64,000 bases of DNA from Saccopteryx bilineata (lineage: Eukaryota > Chordata > Mammalia > Chiroptera > Emballonuridae): positions 269,617,034 through 269,681,033 of the forward strand of contig NC_089493.1 in assembly GCF_036850765.1 (NCBI RefSeq), read 5' to 3'. The notes under the pieces are model-generated. The model was not told where the DNA came from and made no database searches. It saw nothing but the letters and a program-made list of their open reading frames with translations. The position numbers were made by a program, and so were the translations under genes. Positions 49,160 to 60,866 of the stretch are shown here, piece by piece. Each line of letters starts with the position of its first letter. The stretch's first letter is position 1.

Positions 49160-49167
49160 ATCTAGGG

Positions 49168-51042
49168 TATGGAGAGTTCATACAAATTTATCACAACTTC
49201 TGGGAGTATGACACAGAGTGTTCCTGCTGTGAGGATAGTCTCCTGGATGTCAGGGCATTGGGATGTGTTTAACAATAGTGGTAAGAACACATGTATGAAA
49301 GTATGTATTGTATATATACGTATGTATGTGGTTGGAGTGTAAAAGTTGACTTTTTTGGTTATGCATTGCTTTTCAAGTTAAGTTGAAGCTGAAACTTCTT
49401 TTTCTTCTGAGATAGTCACTTTCTCTGGTGGGTCTTTCTCAACTGTGCAATGAAGAGAGGTTGACTTGGTGGCCTTTAAGGTCTCTTCTCTCTGTTTAAT
49501 TCCAAGGCTAAGACCTAAATACTATTTCTGTTATTTGTTTCAAATGCCTCCCCTGCTTAGGTCCTTTATGCTAAGAATAGAATGAATGCAGTTGTACCAT
49601 CTGTCTCCTCCCTTCCCATGTGGCACTCTGATTGGATGCTAACAGGAGGGATGGTGGTCACAATGCAATTCTGCCTGGGGAAGGAAGAAGAGAATTTTAA
49701 GCACTAAAGAAAGTAAACACCTGGGATGCAGCCTTGAATAGAAATAAGACTTCACAGAGTAGTTACTAGTCCTGTTTTACTCTTTGAGATCAAGAGGAGT
49801 TGGTCTTGGTACCTATTTTAAGCCCTTGTGACCAGACACGGAATCTTAGACTTATTATCTTTGCCCTGACAGTGCCATGTATAGGACTGGACATCATGTA
49901 GTACTAATTATTTCTGCTTTGCTTAACTTCCCAGAAATCATTGCAGTTGTCAAGTCAACAGAACTAATATATTAAACATTAGATAAAAAGGGTTTAAGCT
50001 TATAGCATCTTCATCATTCCAAATAGTGTGTTCATTGAAGCAGAAAACCCTATCAAGACAGTCATTGCCAACATTTACCAAATCAAAGCAAAAGCCATAC
50101 TGCTGGATGAAAGCTGAAGATTTCGTGCTTTCAAAAGGAAGAAAGGGGGTTTAAAAAGATTTCAGTGGAAAATCTTTTCAGTGGAAGTCTTCAAGACCAG
50201 TATTTTTAAAACAAGTAGCTATAAAAAAGTTAGTAGAGGTGAAAAGACAGAGGATATGGGAGCTCTATGTCATGGTCATATTAAGGTTCATCGTTAAGGT
50301 AAAAATTGTTACCTTCCATGTATCCTGTTTATCATGATAATTCTCTTTTAGTGCATCCTGAAAACTGACCCGAGACTCTGAATATTAGATACAATGAGGG
50401 ACTTGTATCTTAGTAACTGGCAGAGGTCCTTGTACTTAGACCCATATTCATTTATTTTTGGTTGTTGATTCTAATTACTTCCATCCTCATCTTCATCTAA
50501 AAATAGGTATTTACCTTTATCTTGTGTGGATCTCTGCTTGGTAGATTCAGGAGAACAAGAACCTGTAAACATGCCTGGTTAGCCAGCTAAACAGTTTCTT
50601 ACCAGCTAGTTGACTTCAAGAGCCAGCCAGCTGGATTGTGCAGGATAGCTGTTACTAGATAATTCCATGTCAATACATGCTCAAATGTTACTCTATTGAA
50701 TTCTTCTACTCTGTTAAGCCTGTCAGGGCCAGTTAAAAAAAAAATCCCAGTGGAGTATCTGAACTCTAAATTATAGAGTTTTAGGGCTGGAAATTATTTT
50801 GAATATCTAAGGCAAGGCTCCCAAATAAACACACTTGCTTGGGTTAGCCAGGTAGCTTAAGTGAATGACTTGGACAGGTGTAAGCAACAGACAGCAGTGG
50901 GGAGCTACAGGAGACTGCAGAGATGTTCAAATTCAGAGTTCAGAGGACATTATTTCTGCCTAACAAATAGCGCTAAGGGCTGATTCAACTGCCTCTTTGG
51001 GGATCCAGGTCCGTAGTGTCAGGTTTTCTATCTCCTTTTCAG
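49168..51042. other. candidate intron, no repeat recognised
   Basis: If the exons at 48843 and 51043 are real, this is the larger part of the intron between them. It contains a TA/TG-rich stretch near 49310 and no recognisable mobile element. Confidence 0.35.
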
Positions 51043-51160
51043 TATGATGACCTGACTGCACAGAGGAAAAAGCAAAGCATGTACCCAAGGACAATCAGTG
51101 AGGCCCAGAGCCTGATCCTCGCTCTGGTCTTCCTGCTTCACCACGATGACATCGAAAACG
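51043..51160 (+). CDS. candidate 118-bp internal exon of an unrecognised gene
   Basis: The best coding candidate in the window. The acceptor is a clean pyrimidine tract (ggttttctatctccttttcag). The donor is AACG|gtaagg, close to consensus. Only one of the three plus frames is open. It begins on a whole codon (YDDLTAQRKK), passes through MYPRTISEAQSL and a hydrophobic stretch (LILALVFLL), and ends HHDDIEN plus one base. It therefore enters in phase 0 and exits in phase 1. The hydrophobic run is too short and too close to charged residues to be called a membrane segment. I do not recognise the family, so no function is given. Openness over 39 codons is not decisive by itself; the paired splice sites and lack of repeat content support it. 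Confidence 0.55.
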
Positions 51161-52299
51161 GTAAGGCAGGAGTGCCCTGATCTAAATTAGGGATTTAAAC
51201 AATCTTTTTCTGAATCACATTTATATTTTTAGAGAGGTGACATATAATACAATGCACTATTCTTAAGGGATAGCTTGATAAAATTGTATGCATATATTAC
51301 CTACCTGTCTGTCACTACCACCAGGGTCACCCCGGGAGTCCCTCGTAGCCCTTGCCGTCAGTCCCTCCCCTCCAGCGCCCTCGCTGTGGTCGCAGTTTCC
51401 CACGGAGCTGAGGCGCTACTGCTTGCAGAGCTGGGCCCTCTGTCACTGGCTCGTTCCTCCCCACGCTGCCCCTCCTGTTTCCTGCTTCAGATTCCATTGT
51501 AAGGAGGTATCGCAAACACGAGAGTCTATGTTGCTTACACTTTTCTCACATAAAGCCAACAGAACGTTGGATTTCTTTCAAGTAAGCACCCGATGCCGTT
51601 GCCTCGCTGGGAGCTGGGTGCCAGCTCGCCCAGGATGTCCCTCCTCGGAGGGTTCTGAGGGTGCTGTTTCTTGCAATGCCAACCGCTTTAGTCGCAAGCC
51701 TAGTAAATCACATGACACTTGCCATGATATGAACTATTCAGATGCCACTTTCCCTCTGAAAGGACTTAAGAAGGTTTTCATTTCATGATTTTATGAAATC
51801 AAAGGTCCATATTTCATTGTAGTGGGCATAGCACTCAAAACCCTGGTGAGACTTGACTCACTGAAAATATAATTAAGGCAACACAAAACCTACCTCACAG
51901 GCAATGCAGTTAAAAAGGGGGGGAAAAAAAGCTGGTTCCCAGGCTGAAGCTGTTAAGCAGATTTTTATGCATGGCTTCAAGTTACTGAAAAAGCAGGATT
52001 CAATATGTCCTTCCCTTTGATTCGTAGGAGGGGTGGGAAGTAAGGCTGCCGCTTTCCCCCCTTCAGGGCTTTCCCGGAGTCTGAAAGCAATGCTCGGAGG
52101 ACCCGGTCAATGGATTCGGGCTGGCTCCTGGTACAGGGATTAATGCAGAATGACAGGAGTGCGCTGCACGGGGGTTGGGAAAGCGGGGAGGGCGCTGTTC
52201 TCTTCTCTGGACAGACGCGGTGCTCCCTCCCCTTGTCTGCGGATGTACCCCTATCAAGTGGCCTGTCACTTTGAGAAATGCACACATTGCACCCTCGTG
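51161..52299. other. candidate intron start, no gene recognised
   Basis: Contains weak L1-like 3' UTR text near 51220-51310 (gtgacatataatacaatgca). It also has a GC-rich stretch at 51330-51480 with a 166-codon plus frame that starts inside AT-rich DNA and has no exon boundaries. A G-run and A-run (ggggggaaaaaaa) lies near 51917. Confidence 0.35.
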
Positions 52300-52600
52300 C
52301 AGTGATAAAGGTTAAGTAAGCATCTTGAGCAGTGCCCCTCTGCTTTTGTGCTCTCCTTAATGTCAGCTGATAAAGGATTATTGAAAAAAGCTTGCAAGAA
52401 GATAAAAGCCTTGCAGGTTGAGGTTGAACAATTGAAATTTTCTGTTCCCAGTGTAGTAAATTACCAATGGCAGATTTAATGTTTGTTAATTATCAGAGGC
52501 AAGTACTAAGGATTGTTTTCTTTTGCCTAATTAATTACCTCATCTGGAGTGGAATGTTAATGCAGATAAATGGTTATTTCTTAACACCTCTGGAAGCTTT
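52300..52600. promoter_or_regulatory. candidate conserved non-coding element
   Basis: Repeat-free, AT-rich, with homeodomain-type words TAATTAATTACC and TTAATTATCAG, plus CAGCTGATAAAGG. It resembles developmental enhancers and lies inside the putative intron. Inference only. Confidence 0.3.
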
Positions 52601-54260
52601 CCGTGGAGTCCCCTAGAATTGCTGGTCCTGGCGTGTGGCCTCCCCACCTGCTGAGGGGACCCGCGGAAGGAGAGACCAGCGTGCCAGTCTCTGGCTTTCC
52701 CCGTCTTGGAAGCTGGCTGGACAACTTGTTTAGACTTCTGGAGACAGAGCTGGTTTGCTGTGTGCTGTCTAGTGGGGCGTGAATCTCCCTTCTTGCATCG
52801 TTTGTTATGTGACCAAGTCTTTTACTTAGTCTCATGTGGCTCTCAATTTAACAGAGGACACATTTTTAAAAAGACCTTTGGGAAAACTCATTTTGGGGCT
52901 CCTGTAGTGAACATTAACTGAGGTGTCCTTTGGAAAGGACACTCTTGTTTTCTTACCTCACTTTTCATCTTCAAGTCAAGTTCCCTCTTATGTTTCCAGT
53001 TGGAGAAGAAAAAAAGGTTCTTTAGAATTCAGAGCCCTAGAGACAAGTTCATAGTCTTTCTTGGGCCCAAGTTATATCACTCCTAATACTTAAAAGAAAA
53101 TAAAAGGTGATATTAAATGTACAATTCAAAGAATGTATTTAACTTATTAAATGAGGGAACTAACTAGGCATATGCTACTTCAAGTTCAAAGGAGAAGTCA
53201 CCAATTTATGTGGAGTTAAGGAATGTTGAAAAGAATGAACATAGAATGAACATAAAGCTGACATTTTCAGGGGAAGGAGATGGTTGCTTAGCTATAAACA
53301 GTCTGTAGAGAGGTGAAACAGTTCGGTCAGAGACGGGCACTTGTCCCTGCGCGATGACAGGCTCCCCAGGGGCTCCTGGAAGGAGGCCCAGTGCTCCCTT
53401 TTGCTTATTTCAGAGTCAGAAGTTTCCCCTTCCACAGTTCTTTAGAAAGATGCTGTGCCTTCAAAGTAGATTAGAGATAAATTATCTAACTTAATTTTCT
53501 TTCGAGAAGAGAGCTGAGAGAGCACTGGGAGAAGGGCTGGCAGATCCAGGCCACTGGAGGTGAGCTCCAGGGACATGTGACCAGTTACTCTGCACTGTGT
53601 CCACTCCTGATAGGCACTTATGTTATGAGCGCTTTTTTTTTTAAAAAAAATAAAGATGTGAAAAGGAAGCAGGATTCTTTCTAAGATTATCTGGAGGGAA
53701 GAGTCTGGAACCGAGCGTTAAATGGATAGCCCTGCTTTTTTCTGGTGTTACCAAGCCGAGTAGCTTAAAAGGATGTTTGGAAAAATGCCTCTCTATCAGA
53801 AAGCTGTCTGATGGATTAGTGAAAGGACTGCTGAGACAGCCTGTTCAGGGATTACCCAGTCCTACCACATATATTCACCTGAATCTCCCCCAAGTTTAGT
53901 CCTAGAGGTGTAGTGGTGGGGTGCTGGATGTCCGTGTATATGAATGTCTATATCTGTATGTGAACGTGTGTACACATATATACACCTTCATACACACACA
54001 TTTATGATGATAAAGAAATGGATGTATTTATATGCTATAAAAGCCAGAGGTTGACCTTTGGGGTCTGTAAAGGTCAGAAACTATTCATTTTTCTAAGGCT
54101 CTTGTTGTGTCCATCAGATTCTCATATTCTCAGAGAGTTTTATCATTCCCTAAAAGTTTAAGAGCCATTGACAAAAATTCTATCCTCAGTAATTATTCTG
54201 AATTTCTGTGCTTTTATTTGCATGACTCTAAAAAAAGGTCTAGATGCAGATTGTGTCATT
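52601..54260. other. single-copy DNA, no gene recognised
   Basis: No exon or mobile element recognised; a TA/CA-rich patch is near 53935-54000. Confidence 0.4.
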
Positions 54261-54268
54261 CTGTAGAG

Positions 54269-54693
54269 CAGGGGTCCCCAAACTTTTTACACAGGGGGCC
54301 AGTTCACTGTCCCTCAGACCGTTGGAGGGCCGGACTATAAAAAAAACCTGAACAAATCCCTATGCACACTGCACATATCTTAAAGTAAAAAAACAAAACG
54401 GGAACAAATACAATATTTAAAGAACAAGTGAATTTAAATCAACAAACTGACCAGTATTTCAATGGGAACTATGGGCCTGTTTTTGGCTAATGAGATGGTC
54501 ACTGTCCGGTTCCATATTTGTCACTGCTAGCCGTAACAAGTAATATGGTGCACTTCTGGAGCCGTGACGCGTGCTCATGTACACATCACTGTACATGAGC
54601 GACGAGATGCCTCTTTGGAAGTGCGGTGGGGGCCGGATAAATGGCCTCAGGGGGCCGCATGCGGCCCGCGGGGCCGTAGTTTGGGGACCCCTG
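54269..54693 (-). mobile_element. hAT-like MITE, long form (425 bp)
   Basis: On the plus strand it starts CAGGGGTCCCCAAACTTTTT and ends GTAGTTTGGGGACCCCTG. Target-site duplication CTGTAGAG (54261-54268) and TTGTAGAG (54694-54701) differ at one base. Both outer parts match the elements at 11712 and 20797 in inverse orientation. The interior holds about 140 bp found in neither, including a small palindrome at about 54572-54600 (GCTCATGTACAC...GTACATGAGC). There is no transposase frame; the 147-codon frame overlapping it continues into flanking DNA and is not a gene. Confidence 0.9.
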
Positions 54694-54701
54694 TTGTAGA
54701 G

Positions 54702-55399
54702 TGTGCACGGTGGAGCTTGCCCTGGCTGGGTTGAGTAGGTAGTGTTGCTGAGCTGGGGATCTGTGCGTGTGGTCCTTCGCACCAGCAAGCCCGAGTGCAT
54801 TGTGGGGGCACTGAAACGCAGCCGCAGAGAAAGCAGGAGCACCCTCGTCCCATTAAGTGCAGCAGCCTCCCGGGAGACGGGGACCCACAAGGCCGTCTGC
54901 ACTGTGTTTGGGGCTCAGGAGTCTGCAGGTCCCTCAGTCCTGCAGTCTGGAGGTCTGTCTCTGACTGCCTGCTGCTTTGGCAGTGGTTCTGACATCAAGA
55001 AGTAGTACCTGGGCTGAGGGCGGGCAGGAGTCTTAGTTCAGAGCCAGACAAATTCCAGCCCCTACTAGGCATTCTAGTTTTAAACCCAAACACGCTTCTC
55101 TGCCTGCAAAACCAGGGTTTAGAGCATGTCAAATGGGTGCCATGCCTCTATTAATCCGTACTTTGTTCCAACACTGGGTAGATCACTGTGGGATTTTAAA
55201 TTCAAATACTCCCACATTCACTTTATTTAGGAAGTAACTGTAATATAGGAAGCTGTTTCCTCTTTTTTGTTTTTGTTCCACGGTGCTGCCAAGTGAAGGC
55301 AAATCCATTCCCAGTCCATTTTCTGTTGCTGTTTTCCTCCGTGCCGGAGAAGGGGAGGTGCAGCTCTCCCTGGCGGCGGCCCTGCGCTGGGGTGTGGCT
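54702..55399. other. single-copy DNA, no gene recognised
   Basis: GC-rich at 54740-54960 with overlapping short frames on both strands; no exon boundary is convincing. Confidence 0.4.
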
Positions 55400-55790
55400 C
55401 CCTCGCCTTAATTCGTCATCTGAAAGCAATTTTGTTCAATTAAAGATTAGAATGAAATTTCAGTTTCGGGCTTCTGTGCAAAGGAAATGATGCATTAATG
55501 AACACACAGATGTCGTCTTGCAGCCGCGCTGTTTGCAGAGCAGTTTCTTGAGCATTCACACTGTAAAGGGGCCACAGCAGCAGGCGCACTGTTTACTCCT
55601 TGCATACTAAGTGGAGATGCTCACATTTATTTGCAAGCCATTTATCATTCTGTATACCGAGAGGGAAAACATACTTTATCTAAAATATTGGAAATAATGA
55701 GTGCTAGAATCAGATAACAGGAGCATTAATGCCAGGTGCCATGCAGTAAATTGCATAATGCTTTTGGGTTGGCACTGAAGCCGTGATTTG
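55400..55790. promoter_or_regulatory. candidate conserved non-coding element
   Basis: Repeat-free, with closely spaced words such as TTTTGTTCAATTAAAGATTA, TGATGCATTAATGAAC, TTTATTTGCAAGCC and AAATTGCATAATGC. These are POU/homeodomain-like. An enhancer role is inferred from texture alone. Confidence 0.3.
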
Positions 55791-57084
55791 TGGTGATGGT
55801 AATGCTCTACCCAGATAGATGGGAGCTGAGCATACAAAGAGAATATTCCTGGAAAGAGACAAGGCGACTCGTGAATTAAAAGTGTAGTGGAGAGGGGAAA
55901 AAATGTGTAGGATCATATTTCGTTTATTGGAAGACCCATCTGCTCTTCTGTACACATGTTATATAAGTTTTACTCTCTGTATTACAAATATCCCGCAGGG
56001 TGGGTAGGAAGTTCATATATCTGCCTTCAATTGTTTTTTTTATTTTTCTTTCACTCACAGTCAGACATGAATGAACAGAAAGATTTATGGCTTATGTGTG
56101 GAATATTATAGGAAGCTAGGCTTTTTTTTTTTTCTTTTAAAGGGAATTTTGTATGTAGATTTGCTATTTTCTGCACTGCTTTGCTTGATGACTGTGACTT
56201 GTGTGGAGGAGAAAGCAGCAAGCGAGGAGTGGCAATTTGGGGAGGGGGGAAGGGTTTCCGCAGGACGCCCTGGTTGGGGTGGTCTTTGGGCCTGGGCCGT
56301 GCACATGTTCTTTGGCACTCGTGGCTAACGGGCACATTTTTAGCTGGTTCCCAGACCTATGTCCAGCGTGTCCTGAGTCAGTGTAAGGTTTTTGATGTTG
56401 TAATCTCTGCGCTGTGTGGAATTTCTTACATGTGTTTCGAATGCAGAGGGCTCTCGGTGTCAGGGGGCATTGATGTCAGTGTGGATGAAGTCTCACTTGA
56501 GACCTTCTAATCTTCTCGTTCAAGGACCCTTTCTCATTTCTCTTCCCCGGCTACAAAGAGTCTCTGAAATGTTTGACAGGAGTTAGTGCTGCTCTCCTTG
56601 AAATGTTTCCTTTGCTGTGGCTTCTGTGACATCACATTTTTCCTTTTCTTTGTCCATGTCTGGTGCCAAGGCCGTTTCTCTCCTGGTCTCATCTCCTTGT
56701 CTCCCCCCGCCCTGCGCATCTCCCCCCTCCCATCCTAGTTTGCTGACTGACTCTTCTTATTCTCAGACCTCGTCAGTGCACGTCATTTATTATCAAAATG
56801 CTGTAGTATCCCCATGTTTACAAGTTTCCTTTCCTACTGCATAGGTCCCTGGGTATTTCACTGGAACTTCAGTATGTCTAAGATAAAAACGTACCTTCTC
56901 TTCAACTCTTTTTCATCTTTACTTTTTAATAATGGCCCCTATATAATATATATATTTATATTCTAAATATATTTAGAAGGAATATATTTTCCTTCTAAAA
57001 TATATTCTTCAGTGTTTGTAGCCTTCTCCCTTCCTTTACCTCTTGTGAGTTCTGTCTCTTGTCTCTTGAGATTCCTTTCCTTTT
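55791..57084. other. single-copy DNA, no gene recognised
   Basis: A TATATA-rich stretch lies near 56940-57000. Frames up to 109 codons at 56050-56510 overlap on both strands; none is called. Confidence 0.4.
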
Positions 57085-57640
57085 CACTTGTTTTGCTACT
57101 TGCTTTGTTCAGATCCTCATCCCGTGTCACTTGCTGCGGTCTCAACAGCCTCTAATTGGTCCTGTGGTTATGCTATCTCTTTCCTCCAGACCTTCCTGGA
57201 CTCCTCTGTCCGTCTGCTTATTTCAGTGTACTGTTCAAAGGCCTTCCATGGCTCCCTGTTGCCTGACAGACGAAATCTAAACTTCTTAGGGCTGGTGATG
57301 AAGCAGCCCCTTCTCTGTCTGCACACCCAGGCCTATCTATCTTTTTACTAACTTTCCATTATAGGTACCTATTATATATTCTTCTCTCTCTCTCAGCTGC
57401 CTTTCAAACTCCTGCCCTGCTCTCGCTCAGTCCTCAGATGCCTCTTCCAGGAAACCCTTCATGATTCTTGACTGGAATGCATTCTTCCTGCTCCAAGAGT
57501 ACATGGCCACCTGCCACGTACTAGGTATTTGTTCAAGGATCTTATCTCCCAGCTGGGTTATAATAGCTGTGAGAGCAGGGGACCATCTTATGCTTTTTGT
57601 ATTTTCAATAGGGCTTGGTCTGTTAACTTTGAATTCAGTG
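57085..57640 (+). mobile_element. L2 LINE 3' fragment
   Basis: Long L2-like block in family order: 'ccttccatggctccctgttg', 'cagacgaaatctaaacttct', 'ctgcctttcaaactcctgcc', 'agatgcctcttccaggaaac' and 'gtgagagcaggggaccatct'. Diverged, with no usable reading frame. The overlapping 123-codon minus frame is a by-product. Confidence 0.7.
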
Positions 57641-59689
57641 TGCTGTTGGATGTGCTTGTTGGAATAATAAATTGTAGAGCAAGCCCTTTCACATAACAAG
57701 AGCTGGAACATCTTTAGTTTGAGAAAAGGAGGCGAGATTGAGGTTCTGGTATCTACTTCAGCCTTTTCAGTCTTCCTGTCACAATCTATGCCATTCATTT
57801 ATGGTCAGAGAAGGCTTGTTAGAAAGCCAGCAGCGAGGGCTGGGTTAGCGGCAGCCACGATTGAGAACTCAGATAGGAGGGATTTATTTCTGTCTGCCCA
57901 GGGTTTTCCTCATGTTGCCTAGGATTGTGATTTACTCAGCAGTGTCTAATGAGCACTTAGATCCTTGGTTAACAACAGGCTGGGGTTCAGGACCATTAGC
58001 CTTTCTTCCAGGAGCTTGATGCTTTGTGTGACAGGGCTACTGTCAGCCTGGAAAAGGGACTCATGGGCCACTCAGTGGTTCTTCAGTGAACGTGAGCCAG
58101 ATAAATAAGTCCTGGAGACGGGGATCTGCTGCTGGGTTTAGCCTTCAGCATGTTCTGTGGAGTGTTTTGGGGACTACTCTGGTCTGTCCTTAAAAGAGGG
58201 TGCAGGAACTATGTCGACTGACAGCACCCTTTCATCTGCATTGTTGTGGGCCGTCTTAGGTGGTCTGAGGGTCAGGACACATTTCCCTGCTATTAAAGGA
58301 GAATCTTCACTCCTTGAGCTGATTATTGAACTAGAGCCAGGGAGGCAAGTGGCCTAAGGGTTTGGTGGGAGGTTGTAATCTGGGACCATTGCTCCTGGGC
58401 TGCTGGCTGGGCTAACGAGAAGGTGGATTTTTGAATGGCCTTCTTTCTTCACTGACTTAAACTGAGCCTTAGCTGTCCATGTGCAAAAGCTTTATCATAC
58501 TGAATACCATTCAATACCAGCAGCCGAACTGCCCACATTCTTGCACTGCAGAAATATGGATTTTGTTACTTTGTGTATGTAGTTGTAGATATTTTTCCTT
58601 TTTTTGGTTTCTCCAGGGGCAGTGATGTTCTGGTTCTGGATTTTATGATAACATTTCCTCCCTGGCCTTCTGTCCCTTGCCTAAACTCCCTTCCCATTCA
58701 CTGTCCTGGGACTGTGGTTCTAAAACCAGGTAAACATCCTCTTACCTTTGTTCATCTCACTTAAGCCTGTATGGCTTAACTTCTTTAATTCCACCTGGTA
58801 TTCACATTTTACCCTCCCCTCATCCAAGGTTTTTTTTTCTTCTTAAACCAATAGAAGTGGTTTGAAATAGGCAGCCTTCCAGAATCAGCACATGAAAATA
58901 CAGGCTATCAGTTAAATTTGAATTTATATAAACAAAGAATTATTTTTTAGTATAAGTATCTCCCATGCAATATTTGGGAATACTTACAGTAGACATTTAT
59001 ATCCAAAATTCAAATTTACTTGGGCATCCTACATTATATCTAGCAACTCTACATAGGCACATATTTGAAATAAAATTTCATGCTTACTAAAATGTTGTAA
59101 AGAAGTAAATCTAAATTTACCGTATGTTAAATACCTCTAACATTTCCCTTGTCAGGAATAAATTGTAAAGCAGTTTATATCTGAAGTTCATAAGTCAGGT
59201 AGATGCTGTATTATACGCTACTTAACTATAAGCTTCTACTGATTATTGGAATTGTTCATTATCCCAGGATTTAGCTTTATTGTTTCGCTCCCTGAGAAGA
59301 GGCTGCTCATTTTGGGATGACATGGTTTGGTCATGCAGCAGCGATACCTTATTTATCTATTTGTTGCATGTGATAGATCATAAAGTGTGTGTCCAAGATG
59401 AATGTGAAAGTTCTCGAGTAGTCTTTTTCTTCCATTAAACTGTGACCAGTTCTCATATTGTGCACAGTTTCTCCCCTCATGAAGGTCCATAGCACAATCA
59501 GGTGGGAGATGAAGACAGTCAGTTCTTCATTCACCGAGGCTAGGTTCCTTCCCTCGGCCACCCAGCTGACGTGCAGGAATGCGGGCTAATTATGAAGCTA
59601 CGTCCTCCTTGAATCACGTCAGGACTACTCCAAAACCCAGTGATACCGCTGCATTTGATTTTTGCTTTGCTTATTCACATTGTGATTTG
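57641..59689. other. long stretch without recognised gene
   Basis: No mobile element or exon recognised. The 58900-59200 part is AT-rich. Confidence 0.4.
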
Positions 59690-59825
59690 ATTCTCATGGT
59701 AAACTATGAGGGAACAGTGATGGTTTGCTTCCCTGTTTTATAAATGAAAAATGCTTGTCAAGGCCAAGCAGGACTTAAATTTTGATCTCAGGCCTTCTGG
59801 GCCATTGCTCTTTCCACTACCTGTA
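59690..59825 (-). mobile_element. MIR SINE fragment
   Basis: 'tgatttgattctcatggtaa', 'ccctgttttataaatgaaaa' and 'ggacttaaattttgatctca' on the plus strand are the inverted MIR order. Confidence 0.6.
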
Positions 59826-60735
59826 TTGACTTTTACATGTAAGTAATATGGGGGTTAGGCAGTTCGGGAGTAATTGCACCAGTGTTCCCCTCTGCTAGCT
59901 TGGAAAATGAAGCACTGTCCTTGTACCTGCGCATTGTGCTGGAAGAGGTATTTGCCTTTGGTTCAGTGCATGCCTGTAATACACCTCAGTTCTTCTGGAG
60001 GGTAACAGTCATTGCTCCTGTACAACCACTACTTCTGATGAAGCAGATCAGTCACTATTGACGTGTGAGTTCGAAGCAATGTGCTATTAATGCTTAGGCA
60101 GGTGTTTTCGGAAAATGTGGTTTGACCTCTGAATTATACAAGCAAAAGACTCTGTAAAATAACATTCTGAACAACTGTGGGGGAAATTATGGAAGGCTGG
60201 TAGGAAGGGCATTTCCATCCGCTTTTAATAGGCATCTGTAATGTGGCTTTGGGTGTACTAAATAATGTGGATGTCGGAAGTTCTGTTGAGTCTTATTCAA
60301 GAACTCGTTACGTGTTGATATACTGGTATATATTTTTTATATTCTCCCGCCCACCTCTAAGCAATTTTAATTGCTGTCTCATTTTTGGATATATTTTTCT
60401 TCTGACTTGAAACATTGCTTTCTTTCTTTATTTTTTTTTCCTCCAGTACGAAGATGAACTTTTTGAGGTCAGAGTTCTTAGAACACCATTGCCTCCTTTC
60501 TCTGTTCTAAGCCAGATTCTGGTTAGAAGAGAAAACACGGTCTCCTTTTACTCTGTCACACACGTAGTGCGCTTGCCCTTACACCGTGCTCTGAGCCTGA
60601 CTGGAATCTCACGTCAGTGTAATTCTGTGCCTGCGGGGCATTGTGCATGGTGTGGGCAAACGGGGCAGCAGAGAGGGGCAGGTGTGCCGCTGACTGTATT
60701 CGTGCCCGTGCTCCATTCTCTCGTCGGACTTCCTG
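59826..60735. other. single-copy DNA with one strong acceptor
   Basis: At 60446 a very strong pyrimidine tract ends in 'tttttttttcctccag'. The following sequence is open in one frame for 106 codons, to a TAG at 60762. No consensus donor follows closely (GTCAGA after 21 bp). It is not called as a gene. Confidence 0.35.
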
Positions 60736-60866
60736 TAGAAAGTACGAGCTCTGAGATAACATAGAGCATTCAGCCAAGTGCTAAATCCTTCTGAGTACAG
60801 GGCCTTCGGTGCTGGCCCCGCCGGTGCCCCAGGAAGGTGGCCCTGATACGCAAGCCTGGCGGAGAC
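60736..60866 (+). repeat. diverged repeat pair, copy 1
   Basis: Shares order and sequence with 61565-61687: 'tagaaagtacgagctctgag', 'ccaagtgctaaatccttctg' and 'gtacagggccttcggtgctg'. Flanks outside the two copies do not match, so this is either an interspersed repeat or a small duplication. Confidence 0.65.

Noticed and set aside
50515..50562. 48-bp minus-strand stretch with cag acceptor and gtaaat donor
   Set aside because: The pyrimidine tract before the acceptor is poor, and two frames are open.
51288..51788. 166-codon plus frame
   Set aside because: GC-rich chance frame next to L1-like text, with no start or splice context.
57427..57798. 123-codon minus frame
   Set aside because: Mostly antisense to an L2 fragment.
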